Positions 33,432-42,596 of a stretch of DNA of 50,616 nt are shown here, piece after piece. Source of the DNA: CAYYSY01 sp964474355. Its GTDB lineage: Bacteria > Myxococcota_A > UBA9160 > UBA4427. Position 1 is the stretch's first letter. Each line of letters opens with the position of its first letter. The position numbers were made by a program, and so were the translations under genes. Below the pieces are notes generated by a model, which saw only the letters and a program-made list of their open reading frames with translations, searched no databases and was not told the DNA's origin. The stretch lies in assembly GCA_964474355.1 (NCBI GenBank), contig CAYYSY010000351.1, positions 1-50,616 on the forward strand, given 5' to 3'.

Positions 33432-34384
33432 ACGAGCGCCGGATCCTCGTGACCGGTGCCGCCGGTCAGATCGGCTCCGAGCTCGTGCCGGCGCTGCGCG
33501 CACGCTACGGGGCCGACCGCGTCGTCGCTTCGGACGTGCGGCTGCCCGCGAGCTCGATCGGCGATGGCCCCTTCGAGCACGTCGACTGCACGCACATCCG
33601 CGAGATCGACTACGCCGTGCGGCGCTGGGACGTCGGCACCGTCTTCCACCTGGCGGCTCTGCTCTCGGCCGTGGCCGAGGAGCGTCCCCGCGTCGCGTGG
33701 GAGGTCAACATGGGCGGGCTCTACCGCGTGCTCGAGGTCGCGCGCAGCCACGGCTGTGCGGTGTTCCTGCCGAGCTCGATCGGCACGTTCGGCCCGTCGA
33801 CCCCGGCGGAGTCCGCGCCCCAGGATACGCTGCAGCGTCCGACCACGATGTACGGCATCACGAAGGTCGCCTCCGAGCTGCTCTGCGACTACTACCACGA
33901 CCGCTTCGGCATCGACACGCGCGGCCTGCGCCTGCCGGGCCTGGTCTCGCATGTCGCACCACCCGGCGGCGGCACCACCGACTGGGCCGTCGACATCTTC
34001 CACCGCGCCGTGCGCGGCGAGCGCTACGTGTGCTTCCTGCGCGACGACACGCGCCTGCCGATGATGTACATGCCCGATGCGATCCGCGCGTTCATGGAGC
34101 TGATGGAGGCGCCCGCCGAAGCGCTCGTCCATCGCAACGCGTTCAACATCGCCGCGATGAGCTTCACGCCGGCCGAGCTCCACGCCGAGATCCGCCGCCA
34201 CCGGTCCGGCTTCGAGATGACCTGCGAGGTCGATCCGGTGCGGCAGGCGATCGCCGACTCGTGGCCCGAGTCGATCGACGACTCGGCCGCGCGTGCCGAG
34301 TGGGGCTGGCGGCCCGAGTTCGACCTGCCCGCGATGACGGCGGACATGCTCGAGAAGCTGTCGGCGAGCGCGCCGGGCGCCTGA
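33428..34384 (+). CDS. tdh: L-threonine 3-dehydrogenase, SDR (epimerase-like) type
   Basis: 318 residues from GTG at 33428, overlapping gcvPB. The extended-SDR start RRILVTGAAGQIGSELVPAL binds NAD; the catalytic pair is Y142/K146 in MYGITKVASE, with the PSSIGTFGPSTP loop before it. LRLPGLVSHVAPPGGGTTDW and DDTRLPMMYMPDAIRA are characteristic of short-chain threonine dehydrogenases rather than sugar epimerases, and 318 residues is the usual length. It oxidises L-threonine to 2-amino-3-ketobutyrate. The next gene cleaves that product, which confirms the assignment. Confidence 0.93.
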   Translation: MNERRILVTGAAGQIGSELVPALRARYGADRVVASDVRLPASSIGDGPFEHVDCTHIREIDYAVRRWDVGTVFHLAALLSAVAEERPRVAWEVNMGGLYRVLEVARSHGCAVFLPSSIGTFGPSTPAESAPQDTLQRPTTMYGITKVASELLCDYYHDRFGIDTRGLRLPGLVSHVAPPGGGTTDWAVDIFHRAVRGERYVCFLRDDTRLPMMYMPDAIRAFMELMEAPAEALVHRNAFNIAAMSFTPAELHAEIRRHRSGFEMTCEVDPVRQAIADSWPESIDDSAARAEWGWRPEFDLPAMTADMLEKLSASAPGA

Positions 34385-34423
34385 GTGCACCCGGCTTCGA
34401 GCCGCGCAGACGGGGAGATCGCG

Positions 34424-35665
34424 ATGCCCTTCGACCGGATTCGTGCAGCCCTCGCGCAGGAGCTCGAGACGCTCGACCGCGAGGGCCGACGCAAGGGCGC
34501 CGAGAGCGTCGTCACCGCGATCGTGCCGGCCGACGGCGAGCGGGGCCCGCGCGTGCGGCTCGCGGGCGAGGGCGACCGGCTCTTCGTTCGCATGAACTCG
34601 AACGGCTATCTCGGCATGGCGCTGCGTGACGAGGTGCAGCGAGCCGAGGCCGAGGCTACGCGGCTCTTTGGCGCGGGGCCCCAGGCGGTGCGCTTCATCA
34701 GTGGGACGTTCGAGCCCCACGTCGAGCTCGAGCAGCGCCTGGCCGCCTTCCACGGGCGCGAGGCGTGCATGATCTACAGCTCGGCCTACGCGACGGTGAT
34801 GGGCGTGCTCCCGCCGCTGCTCGCGCCCGGCTCGGCCGTGGTGAGCGACGAGCTCAACCACAACTGCATCATCAACGCGATCCGGCTCTCGGCTGCCGGC
34901 GGCGAAGTCGAGCGCTTCGTCTACGACCACGGCGACGTGGCTCGGCTCGAGCAGCAGCTCGAGCGTGCGGCCGGGTCGGGTGCGCGCCGGGCCATCGTGG
35001 TGACGGACGGCGTCTTCAGCATGCGCGGCGACGTGGCGCCATTGCGCGAGATCGTGGCCTGCGCCGAACGCTTCGACGCGCGCTTCCCCGAGAACGCCAT
35101 CGTCGTGGTCGACGACTCGCACGGTGTCGGCGCGCTCGGCGCGACGGGGCGCGGCAGTGAAGAAGAGCAGGGCGCACGTGCGGACGTGCTCGTCGGCACC
35201 CTCGGCAAGGCGTTCGGGGTGAATGGCGGCTACGTCGTGGGCGACGCCGTGCTCGTCGAGCACCTGCGCGAGGTCTCGCCCTTCTACGTCTACTCGAACC
35301 CGATCACGTGCGGCGAGGCGGCCGCTGCGTCGACGGCCGTCGAGCTGCTCGACAGCGACGAGGGGCGAGCGCGGCTGGCGCACCTGCGCGCGATGACCGT
35401 GCGCTTCGAGCAGGGGCTCGTCGCGCTCGGCTACGAGACGATCCCCGGGCCGCACCCGGTGGTGCCGCTGCTGCTGCGGGACACCGAGAAGACGGCGGCG
35501 CTCGTCCGCCACCTGCGCGAGCACGGCGTGCTCGCCACGGGCCTAGGCTACCCGGTGGTGCCACGCGGCGAGGAGGAGATCCGCTTCCAGCTCTCGGCGG
35601 ACCACACACCCGTCGACGTCGACGAGGCGCTCGACGTGCTCGCGGGGTTCGCGTCGGCCGAGTGA
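34424..35665 (+). CDS. kbl: 2-amino-3-ketobutyrate CoA ligase (glycine C-acetyltransferase)
   Basis: 413 residues, ATG at 34424 behind GGGGAG. An alpha-oxoamine synthase: NSNGYLGMALRDEV, RFISGTFEPHVELEQRLAAFH, DELNHNCIINAIRLS, VVVDDSHGVGALG and the PLP lysine K262 in LVGTLGKAFGVNGGY. The SGTFEPH wording and length favour Kbl over the biotin enzyme BioF, and the gene sits 39 bases after tdh. It splits 2-amino-3-ketobutyrate with CoA into glycine and acetyl-CoA. Glycine can then enter the gcvPA/gcvPB products upstream, closing a threonine-to-one-carbon route. Confidence 0.93.
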   Translation: MPFDRIRAALAQELETLDREGRRKGAESVVTAIVPADGERGPRVRLAGEGDRLFVRMNSNGYLGMALRDEVQRAEAEATRLFGAGPQAVRFISGTFEPHVELEQRLAAFHGREACMIYSSAYATVMGVLPPLLAPGSAVVSDELNHNCIINAIRLSAAGGEVERFVYDHGDVARLEQQLERAAGSGARRAIVVTDGVFSMRGDVAPLREIVACAERFDARFPENAIVVVDDSHGVGALGATGRGSEEEQGARADVLVGTLGKAFGVNGGYVVGDAVLVEHLREVSPFYVYSNPITCGEAAAASTAVELLDSDEGRARLAHLRAMTVRFEQGLVALGYETIPGPHPVVPLLLRDTEKTAALVRHLREHGVLATGLGYPVVPRGEEEIRFQLSADHTPVDVDEALDVLAGFASAE

Positions 35666-35714
35666 GCCGCCACGCCTGCGGCTCCTGTCGGTGGATGAGA
35701 AGGAGGACGCGCTG

Positions 35715-37166
35715 ATGCCGAAGCCGGTCTACGAGCCCACGAAGGAGAGCCTGCGCGCCCACCCCGTGCCTGAGTGGTACGACGACGCGAAGCTCGGGAT
35801 CTTCATCCACTGGAGCGTCTCGAGCGTGCCGGCCTTCGCGCCGCGCGGTTCGCTCGAGCAGGTGCTCACGGGTGAGGGACAGGCGGCCTCGCCCTACGCG
35901 GAGTGGTACTGGAACTCGCTCAAGCTGCCGGGCAGCGCGGTGCAGAAGCATCATCGCGAGGTGTACGGCGATCGGCCCTACGAGAGCTTCGCGGACGACT
36001 ATCGCAAGGGCCTCGAGCAGTGGCAGCCCGGAGAGTGGGCACGGGCGTTTCGCGAGGCGGGCGCGCGCTACGTCGTGCTCGTCACGAAGCATCACGACGG
36101 GTTCTGCCTGTGGCCGAGCGAGGTGCGGCACCCGGATCCGCGCCGGAAGGACTGGCATACCGGGCGCGACGTGGTCGGCGAGCTCGCCGCCGCGGTGCGG
36201 GCCGAGGGCCTGCGCTTCGGCATCTACTACTCGGGCGGGCTCGACTGGACCTTCGACGACCGGCCGCTCGAGGGACTGATCGATCTCGTCACGAAGATGC
36301 CCGGCGGCGACTATCCCGCCTATGCCGCGGCGCAGGTGCGCGAGCTCGTCGCGCGCGTCGCTCCCGACGTGCTCTGGAACGACATCAGCTGGCCCGACCG
36401 CAAGGAAGAGCTCTGGAAGCTGATCGCCGACTACTACAACGCCGTGCCCGAAGGTGTCGTCAACGACCGCTGGATGCACCGCACGCGGTTGCTCCACGTG
36501 CTGCGCTTCGAGCCGCTCGCGCGCTGGCTCGACGGCATGCTGCGCCGCCGGCTCGCGCAGCAGGAGGGGATGGCATCGCCTCCCCCGCCAACCGTCTACG
36601 ACTACCGCACGCCCGAGTACGCGAGCTTCCCCGACATCCAGAAGGGCAAGTGGGAGTGCGTGCGCGGCATCGACATGAGCTTCGGCTACAACCGCAACTC
36701 GCTGCCCGAGGACTTCCTGTCGCGCGAAGACCTGCTGCACTCGTTCGTCGACATCGTCTCGAAGAACGGCAACCTGCTGCTCAACGTCGGGCCGCGTGGC
36801 GAGGACGCGCAGATCCCCGAGATCCAGCTCGAGCGCCTGCGCTGGCTCGGCGCGTTCCTGCGAGACGCGGGCGAGGCCGTGTACGGGTCGCGGCCGTGGT
36901 CGCGGGCCGAGGGGGCGACGCGCGAGGGCATCCCGGTTCGCTTCACGGTCAACGCGAGTCGGCTCTACGCGACGTTGCTCGGCAAGCCCGGCGGAAGAGC
37001 GGTGACGCTGATCGACGTGCCGATCGCCGATGAGGCGAGCGTGCGCGTGCTCGGTCAGACGGAGGCGCCGCGCGTCACACGCGAGGGCGACGGTGACGTG
37101 ACGATCGAGGCTGCCGGGGATTGGGCGGATCGGCCGGTGCAGTGCCTCTGTCTCGGTCCGCTCTAG
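35715..37166 (+). CDS. Alpha-L-fucosidase, GH29
   Basis: 483 residues from ATG at 35715, with AGGAGG eight bases upstream. The GH29 core is clear: WYDDAKLGIFIHWSVSSVPA, EWYWNSL, YVVLVTKHHDGFCLWPS, FGIYYSGGLDW, and the catalytic nucleophile D223 in VLWNDISWP. FGYNRN and LLLNVGPRGED follow. There is no signal peptide, so it should act in the cytoplasm on imported fucosylated oligosaccharides, or on a glycoside taken up by an importer not in the window. It is convergent with, and only 18 bases from, the fuconate dehydratase gene and presumably supplies L-fucose to that pathway. Confidence 0.95.
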   Translation: MPKPVYEPTKESLRAHPVPEWYDDAKLGIFIHWSVSSVPAFAPRGSLEQVLTGEGQAASPYAEWYWNSLKLPGSAVQKHHREVYGDRPYESFADDYRKGLEQWQPGEWARAFREAGARYVVLVTKHHDGFCLWPSEVRHPDPRRKDWHTGRDVVGELAAAVRAEGLRFGIYYSGGLDWTFDDRPLEGLIDLVTKMPGGDYPAYAAAQVRELVARVAPDVLWNDISWPDRKEELWKLIADYYNAVPEGVVNDRWMHRTRLLHVLRFEPLARWLDGMLRRRLAQQEGMASPPPPTVYDYRTPEYASFPDIQKGKWECVRGIDMSFGYNRNSLPEDFLSREDLLHSFVDIVSKNGNLLLNVGPRGEDAQIPEIQLERLRWLGAFLRDAGEAVYGSRPWSRAEGATREGIPVRFTVNASRLYATLLGKPGGRAVTLIDVPIADEASVRVLGQTEAPRVTREGDGDVTIEAAGDWADRPVQCLCLGPL

Positions 37167-37184
37167 GCGGGCTCGCGCAGAGCG

Positions 37185-38489
37185 TCAGCGGCGCGCGCAC
37201 CAGACCGGGCCGTCGGGGAACGCGTAGTCCGCGAGGCTCTCGGGCGTGAACTCGACGCCCAGCCCCGGCGCGCTCGGCAGCACGTAGCGACCCCCCTGCA
37301 TCTCGATGGGATCGGCGAAGTGCTCGTGCAGGTGCTCGGCGTACTCGGTGATCCGGTTCTCGAGCGTGCCGCTCACGGCGATGTAGTCGAAGGACGAGTA
37401 GTGCCGGACGTGTTGGCAGAGGCCGACACCGCCCGCGTGTGGACACACCGGGACGTCGAACTTCGCCGCGAGCAGGATCGCCGCGATCACCTCGTTCGTG
37501 CCGCCGAGCCGGCAGCCATCGATCTGCAGCACGTCGACGGCGCCCGCCTGCAGCAGCTGCTTCACCATGATGCGGTTGTGACAATGCTCGCCAGTGGCGA
37601 CCCTGATCGGCCGCACGGCCTCGGCGATGCGCGCGTGGCCGAGCACGTCGTCGGGGCTCGTCGGCTCCTCGATCCACCAGAGATCGAACTCGGCCAGTGC
37701 GCGAACGTGGCGGATCGCCTCGTCGACGTCCCAGACCTGGTTCGCGTCGACCATGAGCCGGCGCTCCGGTCCGATCTCTTCGCGCACCAATCGGCAGCGG
37801 CGGACATCGTCTTCGAGATCGGCTCCGACCTTGATCTTGAAATGCGTCCAGCCGTCGGCGACGGCGGCACGGCAGCGCGTGCGAATCGTGTCTTCGTCGT
37901 AGCCCAGCCAGCCCGCCGACGTGACGTAGGCGGGGTAGCCGTCGCGCAGTAGCTCGGCCTCACGTGCGCCGCGCCCGTCGCGCTTCGCTTCGAGCATGGC
38001 CCGCGCTTCGTCGGGCGACAGCACGTCGGCGATGTGCCGGAAGTCGACGCTGCGCACGATCGCTTCGGGCTCGAGGTCGACGAGGTACTTCCACAGCGGC
38101 TTGCCGGCCCGGCGCGCGAGCAGATCCCAGGTGGCGTTCACGACCGCGGCGAGGGCGAGGTGGATGACCCCCTTCTCGGGCCCGAGCCAGCGCAGCTGGC
38201 TGTCACCGGCGAGAGCGCGCCAGAACGCGCCCGTATCGGCCTCGATCTCGTCGAGGTCGCGTCCGACCACGTGCCGCTCGAACGCGAGAATCGCCGCGAC
38301 ACAGATCTCGTTGCCGCGTCCGATCGTGAACGTCATGCCGTGGCCCGACAGCACGGGGTCGTCGGTCTCGAGCACTGCGACCGCAGCCGAGTAGTCGGGG
38401 TCCGGGTTCATGGCGTCGGACCCGTGCAGGCCATCCGACGTGGGGAACCGGACGTCGTGTGCGCGGAGCGCCGTGATGCGGGGGGCCAT
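37185..38489 (-). CDS. fucD: L-fuconate dehydratase (enolase superfamily)
   Basis: 434 residues from ATG at 38489. Mandelate-racemase-group machinery is complete: K218 and K220 in HFKIKVGAD, metal ligands D248 (LMVDANQVW), E274 (WWIEEPTSP) and E301 (ATGEHCHNR), and H351 (CPHAGGVG). Positions and the N-terminal capping loop SDGLHGSDAMNPDPDYS agree with the characterised Xanthomonas fuconate dehydratase. It dehydrates L-fuconate to 2-keto-3-deoxy-L-fuconate. It is divergent from the aldo/keto reductase operon with a 104-bp shared promoter region. Confidence 0.96.
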   Translation of the reverse strand: MAPRITALRAHDVRFPTSDGLHGSDAMNPDPDYSAAVAVLETDDPVLSGHGMTFTIGRGNEICVAAILAFERHVVGRDLDEIEADTGAFWRALAGDSQLRWLGPEKGVIHLALAAVVNATWDLLARRAGKPLWKYLVDLEPEAIVRSVDFRHIADVLSPDEARAMLEAKRDGRGAREAELLRDGYPAYVTSAGWLGYDEDTIRTRCRAAVADGWTHFKIKVGADLEDDVRRCRLVREEIGPERRLMVDANQVWDVDEAIRHVRALAEFDLWWIEEPTSPDDVLGHARIAEAVRPIRVATGEHCHNRIMVKQLLQAGAVDVLQIDGCRLGGTNEVIAAILLAAKFDVPVCPHAGGVGLCQHVRHYSSFDYIAVSGTLENRITEYAEHLHEHFADPIEMQGGRYVLPSAPGLGVEFTPESLADYAFPDGPVWCARR

Positions 38490-38593
38490 CGCGGCACTCT
38501 GGCCGACGACCTGGCCCCCGTCAACGCAGAACCGCGCGATTGGAATGGCAGGGTGCCTCGTGTAGGGTGGCTGGTGAGCGAGGAGCCGAGCCC

Positions 38594-39619
38594 GTGAAGC
38601 TCGAAGAACGAAGGCGTCTGGGGCACAGCGACGTGTCGGTCACGTTGCTCGGGCTGGGCGGCGCCGCGCTGGGAAACCTCTACGAGCCAGTCGCCGAGGC
38701 GAGCGCCGCCGCGACGATCGAGCGGGCTCTCTCGCTCGGCATCGGCTACTTCGATACCGCTCCCTACTACGGCTACGGGCTATCCGAGGAGCGGCTGGGG
38801 CGCGCGCTGGCGTCGGCCGACCGCGATGCGATCGTGGTCTCTACGAAGGTCGGCCGCCTCCTGGTGCCACGAGCAGGCGAGGCGCGCAGCGACCACGGCT
38901 TCATCGACGCGAACCGATTCGATCCGGTCTTCGACTATGGCTATGACGGCGTCATGCGCTCGTTCGAGTCGAGCCTCGAACGGCTCGGCCTCGATCGGAT
39001 CGACGTGCTGCTGATGCACGACATCGGCGCGCTCACCCACGGCGCCGAGCGCAACGCCGAGCTCTTCGACATCGCGATGGAGGGGGGGATGCGGGCGATG
39101 CGGGAGCTCCGTGACGCGGGGGTGGTCGGTGCAATCGGGCTCGGCGTGAACGAGTGCGACGTGTGCATCGAGGCGCTGGGCCGCATCGAGCTCGACTGCC
39201 TGCTGCTCGCCGGGCGTTACACGCTGCTCGAGCAGGGCGCGCTCGACACCCTGCTGCCGCTCTGTGAGACGACCGGGACGTCGATCATCGTCGGGGGTCC
39301 CTTCAACTCCGGTGTGCTGGTCGAGCCCGGCGCGCGCGCGCGCCACTACGACTACGACACCGCGCCGCCCGAGGTCGCCGAGCGCGTCGAGCACCTGCGT
39401 ACGGTGTGTGCCGACCACGGCGTACCGCTCGCGGCGGCGGCGCTGCAGCTCCCGTTGCATCATCCGGCCGTGGCGTGCGTGATCCCCGGCGCCCGTGCTG
39501 TCGACGAGGTCGAGGCGAACGCGCATTGGCTTTGGCGCGACGTGCCCGCGGCGCTCTACCGCGATCTGCGAGCAGCCGGGCTCTTGCATCCCGACGCGCC
39601 GATCGGAGGCGCCGCGTGA
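38594..39619 (+). CDS. Aldo/keto reductase, probable L-fucose dehydrogenase (D-threo-aldose 1-dehydrogenase type)
   Basis: 341 residues from GTG at 38594, with AGGAG eight bases upstream. AKR tetrad elements are visible: the Asp and Tyr in YFDTAPYYGYGLSEERLG, the Lys in VVSTKVGRLLV and the His in VLLMHDIGALTHG. The insert after VGRLL and the GGPFNSGVL segment match D-threo-aldose 1-dehydrogenases, which oxidise L-fucose to L-fuconolactone with NAD(P). Position next to fuconolactonase and fucD makes that role likely. It overlaps the next gene by 4 bases. Confidence 0.9.
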   Translation: MKLEERRRLGHSDVSVTLLGLGGAALGNLYEPVAEASAAATIERALSLGIGYFDTAPYYGYGLSEERLGRALASADRDAIVVSTKVGRLLVPRAGEARSDHGFIDANRFDPVFDYGYDGVMRSFESSLERLGLDRIDVLLMHDIGALTHGAERNAELFDIAMEGGMRAMRELRDAGVVGAIGLGVNECDVCIEALGRIELDCLLLAGRYTLLEQGALDTLLPLCETTGTSIIVGGPFNSGVLVEPGARARHYDYDTAPPEVAERVEHLRTVCADHGVPLAAAALQLPLHHPAVACVIPGARAVDEVEANAHWLWRDVPAALYRDLRAAGLLHPDAPIGGAA

Positions 39620-40476
39620 TCGACGCGCACCAGCACTTCTGGACCACGTCGCGCGACGACTACGGCTGGCTCACGCCCGATGACGCCGTGCTGTATCGCG
39701 ACTTCGGTCCGGCCGATCTCGAGCCGCTCATCGACGCGGCGGGGATCGGTCGCACCGTCCTCGTGCAGGCGGCTCCGACCGTCGCCGAGACACGGTATCT
39801 GCTCGAGATCGCAGAGGGGGCCGACTTCGTCGCGGGTGTGGTGGGCTGGGCGCCCCTCGACGCGCCGAACGCCGCGGACGTGCTCGACGAGCTGGCGGTG
39901 CATCCGAAGCTCGTCGGCGTGCGCCCGATGATCCAGGACATCGCAGATGACGACTGGATGCTTGGTGAAGCGGTCGGTGCGGGCCTGCACGCGCTCGCCG
40001 AGCGCGACCTCGCGTTCGACGCGCTCGTGCATCCGCGGCACCTGACGCGACTTCGGGAGCTCCTCGACAGAAACCCGACCCTGCGGGTCGTCGTCGATCA
40101 CGCGGCCAAGCCTTCGATCGCCGCCGGTGACTTCGAAGGGTGGGCGAAGGACATGGCGGAGATCGCGCGTGAGACCAGCGCCTGCTGCAAGCTCTCCGGT
40201 CTCGTGACCGAGGCATCCCCCGATTGGGCGACGGACGATCTGCGGCCGTTCGTCGATCACCTGCTCGACAGCTTCGGCCCCGGGCGCCTCATGTGGGGCA
40301 GCGACTGGCCCGTCGTCGAGCTCGCGGGAGGCTTCGGGCGCTGGCGCGAAGCGACGCACGTGCTGCTCTCGGAGCTGGGGGAGGTCGAGCGCGCCGAAGT
40401 CCTCGGCGGCGTCGCGGCGCGCTTCTACCGTTTGGGTCACACCATGCCTTCGAACCCGGTTGGAGAACGCACATGA
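39616..40476 (+). CDS. Amidohydrolase family, probable L-fuconolactonase
   Basis: 286 residues from GTG at 39616, overlapping the AKR stop. The COG3618 amidohydrolase pattern is seen: IDAHQHFW (HxH) at the start, VVDHAAKP, a CKLSGL strand and the late metal/active-site Asp in MWGSDWPVV. Related enzymes open L-fuconolactone or L-rhamnonolactone to the acid; the neighbouring fucose genes point to fuconolactone. It overlaps the DapA-like gene by 4 bases (ATGA). Confidence 0.9.
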   Translation: MIDAHQHFWTTSRDDYGWLTPDDAVLYRDFGPADLEPLIDAAGIGRTVLVQAAPTVAETRYLLEIAEGADFVAGVVGWAPLDAPNAADVLDELAVHPKLVGVRPMIQDIADDDWMLGEAVGAGLHALAERDLAFDALVHPRHLTRLRELLDRNPTLRVVVDHAAKPSIAAGDFEGWAKDMAEIARETSACCKLSGLVTEASPDWATDDLRPFVDHLLDSFGPGRLMWGSDWPVVELAGGFGRWREATHVLLSELGEVERAEVLGGVAARFYRLGHTMPSNPVGERT

Positions 40477-41387
40477 CGAACGCGCCCCGCTTCAGCGGCA
40501 TCTTCTGTCCAAACGTGGTCCCCCTCGATGAGAAAGGTGACATCGACGAGGCCGAGCTGCGTCGATACGTCGACTGGCTGATCGAGCGCGGCATCCACGG
40601 GCTCTATCCCAACGGCTCGACCGGCGAGTTCACGCGCTTCACGCCCGAGGAGCGCCGCCGCATCATCGAGGTCGTCGTCGATCAGTGCGGCGGACGGGTG
40701 CCGGTGCTGGCGGGGGCGGCCGAGGCGAACACACGCGAGACGCTCGCGGCCTGCGAGCACTACGCGAGGGTCGGCGCCGATGCCGTCGCGATCGTCTCGC
40801 CGTTCTACTACCCGTTGTCGTCCGGCGGCGTGTACGCGTACTTCGACGAGATCGGCCGCAATACGCCGATCGACGTGACGCTCTACAACATTCCGATGTT
40901 CGCATCGCCGATCGACCTCGATACGATCCGGCGCCTCGCGAGCGAGCACGAGCGCATCGCTGCGATCAAGGACTCCTCGGGCGATCTGCCCTTCATGAAG
41001 TCGATGATCGAAGCGATCCGTCCCGAACGTCCCGACTTCGCCTTCATGACCGGCTGGGACGCGTGCCTGCTCGACATGCTCGAGCTCGGCTGCGATGGGG
41101 GCACGAACGCGAGCAGCGGTGTGGCGCCGGAGCTCACACGCAGGGTATTCGAGCTCGCGAAGGCCGGGGAGATCGATGCGGCGCGGCCGGTCCAGGAGCA
41201 GATCGCGACGCTCTTCGACACGTGCTTCGGTGCGGCCGACTTCCCGGTGGGCTTCCGCATGGCGGTCGAGCTCCGCGGATTCGCGGTGGGACCGGGGCGC
41301 ACGCCACGGTCGCAGGAGGACTCGCAGGGAGACGCGGCGAAGCTCGACGTGATGCGGCGACTGCTCGCGGAGGCTGGGCTCGCATGA
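40473..41387 (+). CDS. DapA/NanA-family lyase, probable 2-keto-3-deoxy-L-fuconate aldolase
   Basis: 304 residues, ATG at 40473. Class I aldolase features of the DHDPS/N-acetylneuraminate lyase family: the GSTGEF substrate loop (residues 48-53), Y138 in TLYNIP and the Schiff-base lysine K166 in AAIKDSSG. Lysine biosynthesis is unlikely because the gene is locked into the fucose run by 4-bp overlaps on both sides. Cleavage of 2-keto-3-deoxy-L-fuconate to pyruvate and lactaldehyde would complete the route; a dapA homolog sits in the same position in the Campylobacter jejuni fucose locus. The exact substrate is inference from context. Confidence 0.88.
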   Translation: MTNAPRFSGIFCPNVVPLDEKGDIDEAELRRYVDWLIERGIHGLYPNGSTGEFTRFTPEERRRIIEVVVDQCGGRVPVLAGAAEANTRETLAACEHYARVGADAVAIVSPFYYPLSSGGVYAYFDEIGRNTPIDVTLYNIPMFASPIDLDTIRRLASEHERIAAIKDSSGDLPFMKSMIEAIRPERPDFAFMTGWDACLLDMLELGCDGGTNASSGVAPELTRRVFELAKAGEIDAARPVQEQIATLFDTCFGAADFPVGFRMAVELRGFAVGPGRTPRSQEDSQGDAAKLDVMRRLLAEAGLA

Positions 41388-41713
41388 GACGCTTCGGTCA
41401 GGTGCTGGGGATCCGCCCGGAGTGCATCGACGAGTACAAGCGATACCACGCCCGGATCTGGCCCGAGATCGAGCGCGCGATCCGCGAGGCGGGGATCCGG
41501 AACTACTCGATCTTCCTGCGCGGAGACCGGCTCTTCGGCTACTACGAGTACACCGGGCCGGACGGCGAGTACGAGTCGCGCATGCAGGCGCTGGCAGCAG
41601 CGCCCCGCATGCGAGAGTGGTGGGACGTGATGGAGGCCATGCAGGTGCCCGATGCTGACCGCGAGCCCGGGTCGTGGTGGAGCGACATGGAAGAGGTGTT
41701 CCACCAGGACTGA
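41384..41713 (+). CDS. L-rhamnose/L-fucose mutarotase family protein (RhaM-like)
   Basis: 109 residues, ATG at 41384, overlapping the aldolase stop by 4 bases. RhaM-like dimeric barrel: H22 in YHARIWPEI matches the catalytic histidine of E. coli RhaM, followed by NYSIFLRGDRLFGYYEY and the Trp pairs in EWWDVM and SWWSDMEEVF. It interconverts sugar anomers so the dehydrogenase receives its preferred form. In this operon L-fucose is the expected substrate. Last gene of the run. Confidence 0.92.
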   Translation: MRRFGQVLGIRPECIDEYKRYHARIWPEIERAIREAGIRNYSIFLRGDRLFGYYEYTGPDGEYESRMQALAAAPRMREWWDVMEAMQVPDADREPGSWWSDMEEVFHQD

Positions 41714-41873
41714 GCTGAAGACGGTGCAGTGGCGATTCCTCCCGCTCGACGAGAGTCTGGAGAGGCGCAGGACGCAGGGCGCGGTAGCCTCTCTGACGCT
41801 GGCGCCTCGCGGGTCCCGCGGCGGCGGCGGGAATGATCGATCCTGCACGTCTCGAGCGACATCCGGAGACACC

Positions 41874-42596
41874 GTGGCAAGGCCCTTCGACGAAAGACCG
41901 AACGAAGGCGGTGCGTCTGGCGAAGGCTCCTTCGGCGGCGCGCCCCCCGCTCCCTTCTCGCCCGCGCGCTCCGGCTCTCGCCAGGAGACCGCCGACCGCA
42001 TCCTCGACGGCGCCCAGCGCGCGCTCGGCTGCAAGGGTGTGCGCAGCACGTCGATGGAGGACGTCGCCCGGGAGTCGGGCGTGACTCGGATGACCGTCTA
42101 CCGGCACTTCGCGTCGCGCGAGGAGCTGATGCAGGCGCTCACGAACCGCGAGATGGGGCGCTACTACGTCGGAATGCTCGCGCGCGGTGAGCTCGTGGAG
42201 CAGGCCGCGGGTCCGGGTGAGAACCCGGTGCTCCAGATCCTCGTCGAATCGATTCAATACTCGATTCGCCACTTCGGCGAGCATCCGATCGTGATGGCAA
42301 TGCTCGAGCGCGACGCCGATCTGATCCTCCCCTTCTTGACGACCCGGGCGGACGTGATCCTGGGGCCGGCGATCGCAGCGCTGGCGCCCGACTACGATCG
42401 CTGGCGCGAGAGGGGATGGATCGGTCCGCTTCCCTCCGACCGGCTTGCCGAGTGGGTCATGCGCCTCGTGATGTCCTGGCTCATCCAGCCGAGCCCGGTG
42501 ATCGACGCGCACGACCCCGACACCATCCGTCAGCTCGTGGAGACCTTCATCTGGCCTGTGCTCGACCCGAATCGCGACGACCCGGTCGGCGAATAG
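41874..42596 (+). CDS. TetR-family transcriptional regulator
   Basis: 240 residues from GTG at 41874, with CCGGAG upstream. Residues 1-37 are a low-complexity Gly/Pro/Arg tail. The TetR helix-turn-helix follows: RILDGAQRALGCKGVRSTSM, then DVARESGVTRMTVYRHFASREELMQAL. The C-terminal ligand-binding region is helical and diverges from named subgroups. It lies between the fucose operon and the P450 operon in the same direction; the GAACGCGTTC palindrome ahead of the P450 is a plausible operator. Because fucose genes are not usually under TetR control, the P450 operon is the more likely target. Confidence 0.88.
   Translation: MARPFDERPNEGGASGEGSFGGAPPAPFSPARSGSRQETADRILDGAQRALGCKGVRSTSMEDVARESGVTRMTVYRHFASREELMQALTNREMGRYYVGMLARGELVEQAAGPGENPVLQILVESIQYSIRHFGEHPIVMAMLERDADLILPFLTTRADVILGPAIAALAPDYDRWRERGWIGPLPSDRLAEWVMRLVMSWLIQPSPVIDAHDPDTIRQLVETFIWPVLDPNRDDPVGE

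Noticed and set aside
40473..41387. 4-hydroxy-tetrahydrodipicolinate synthase for lysine biosynthesis
   Set aside because: Family matches, but the gene is coupled by overlaps to fucose catabolic genes; an aldolase of that pathway is more likely.
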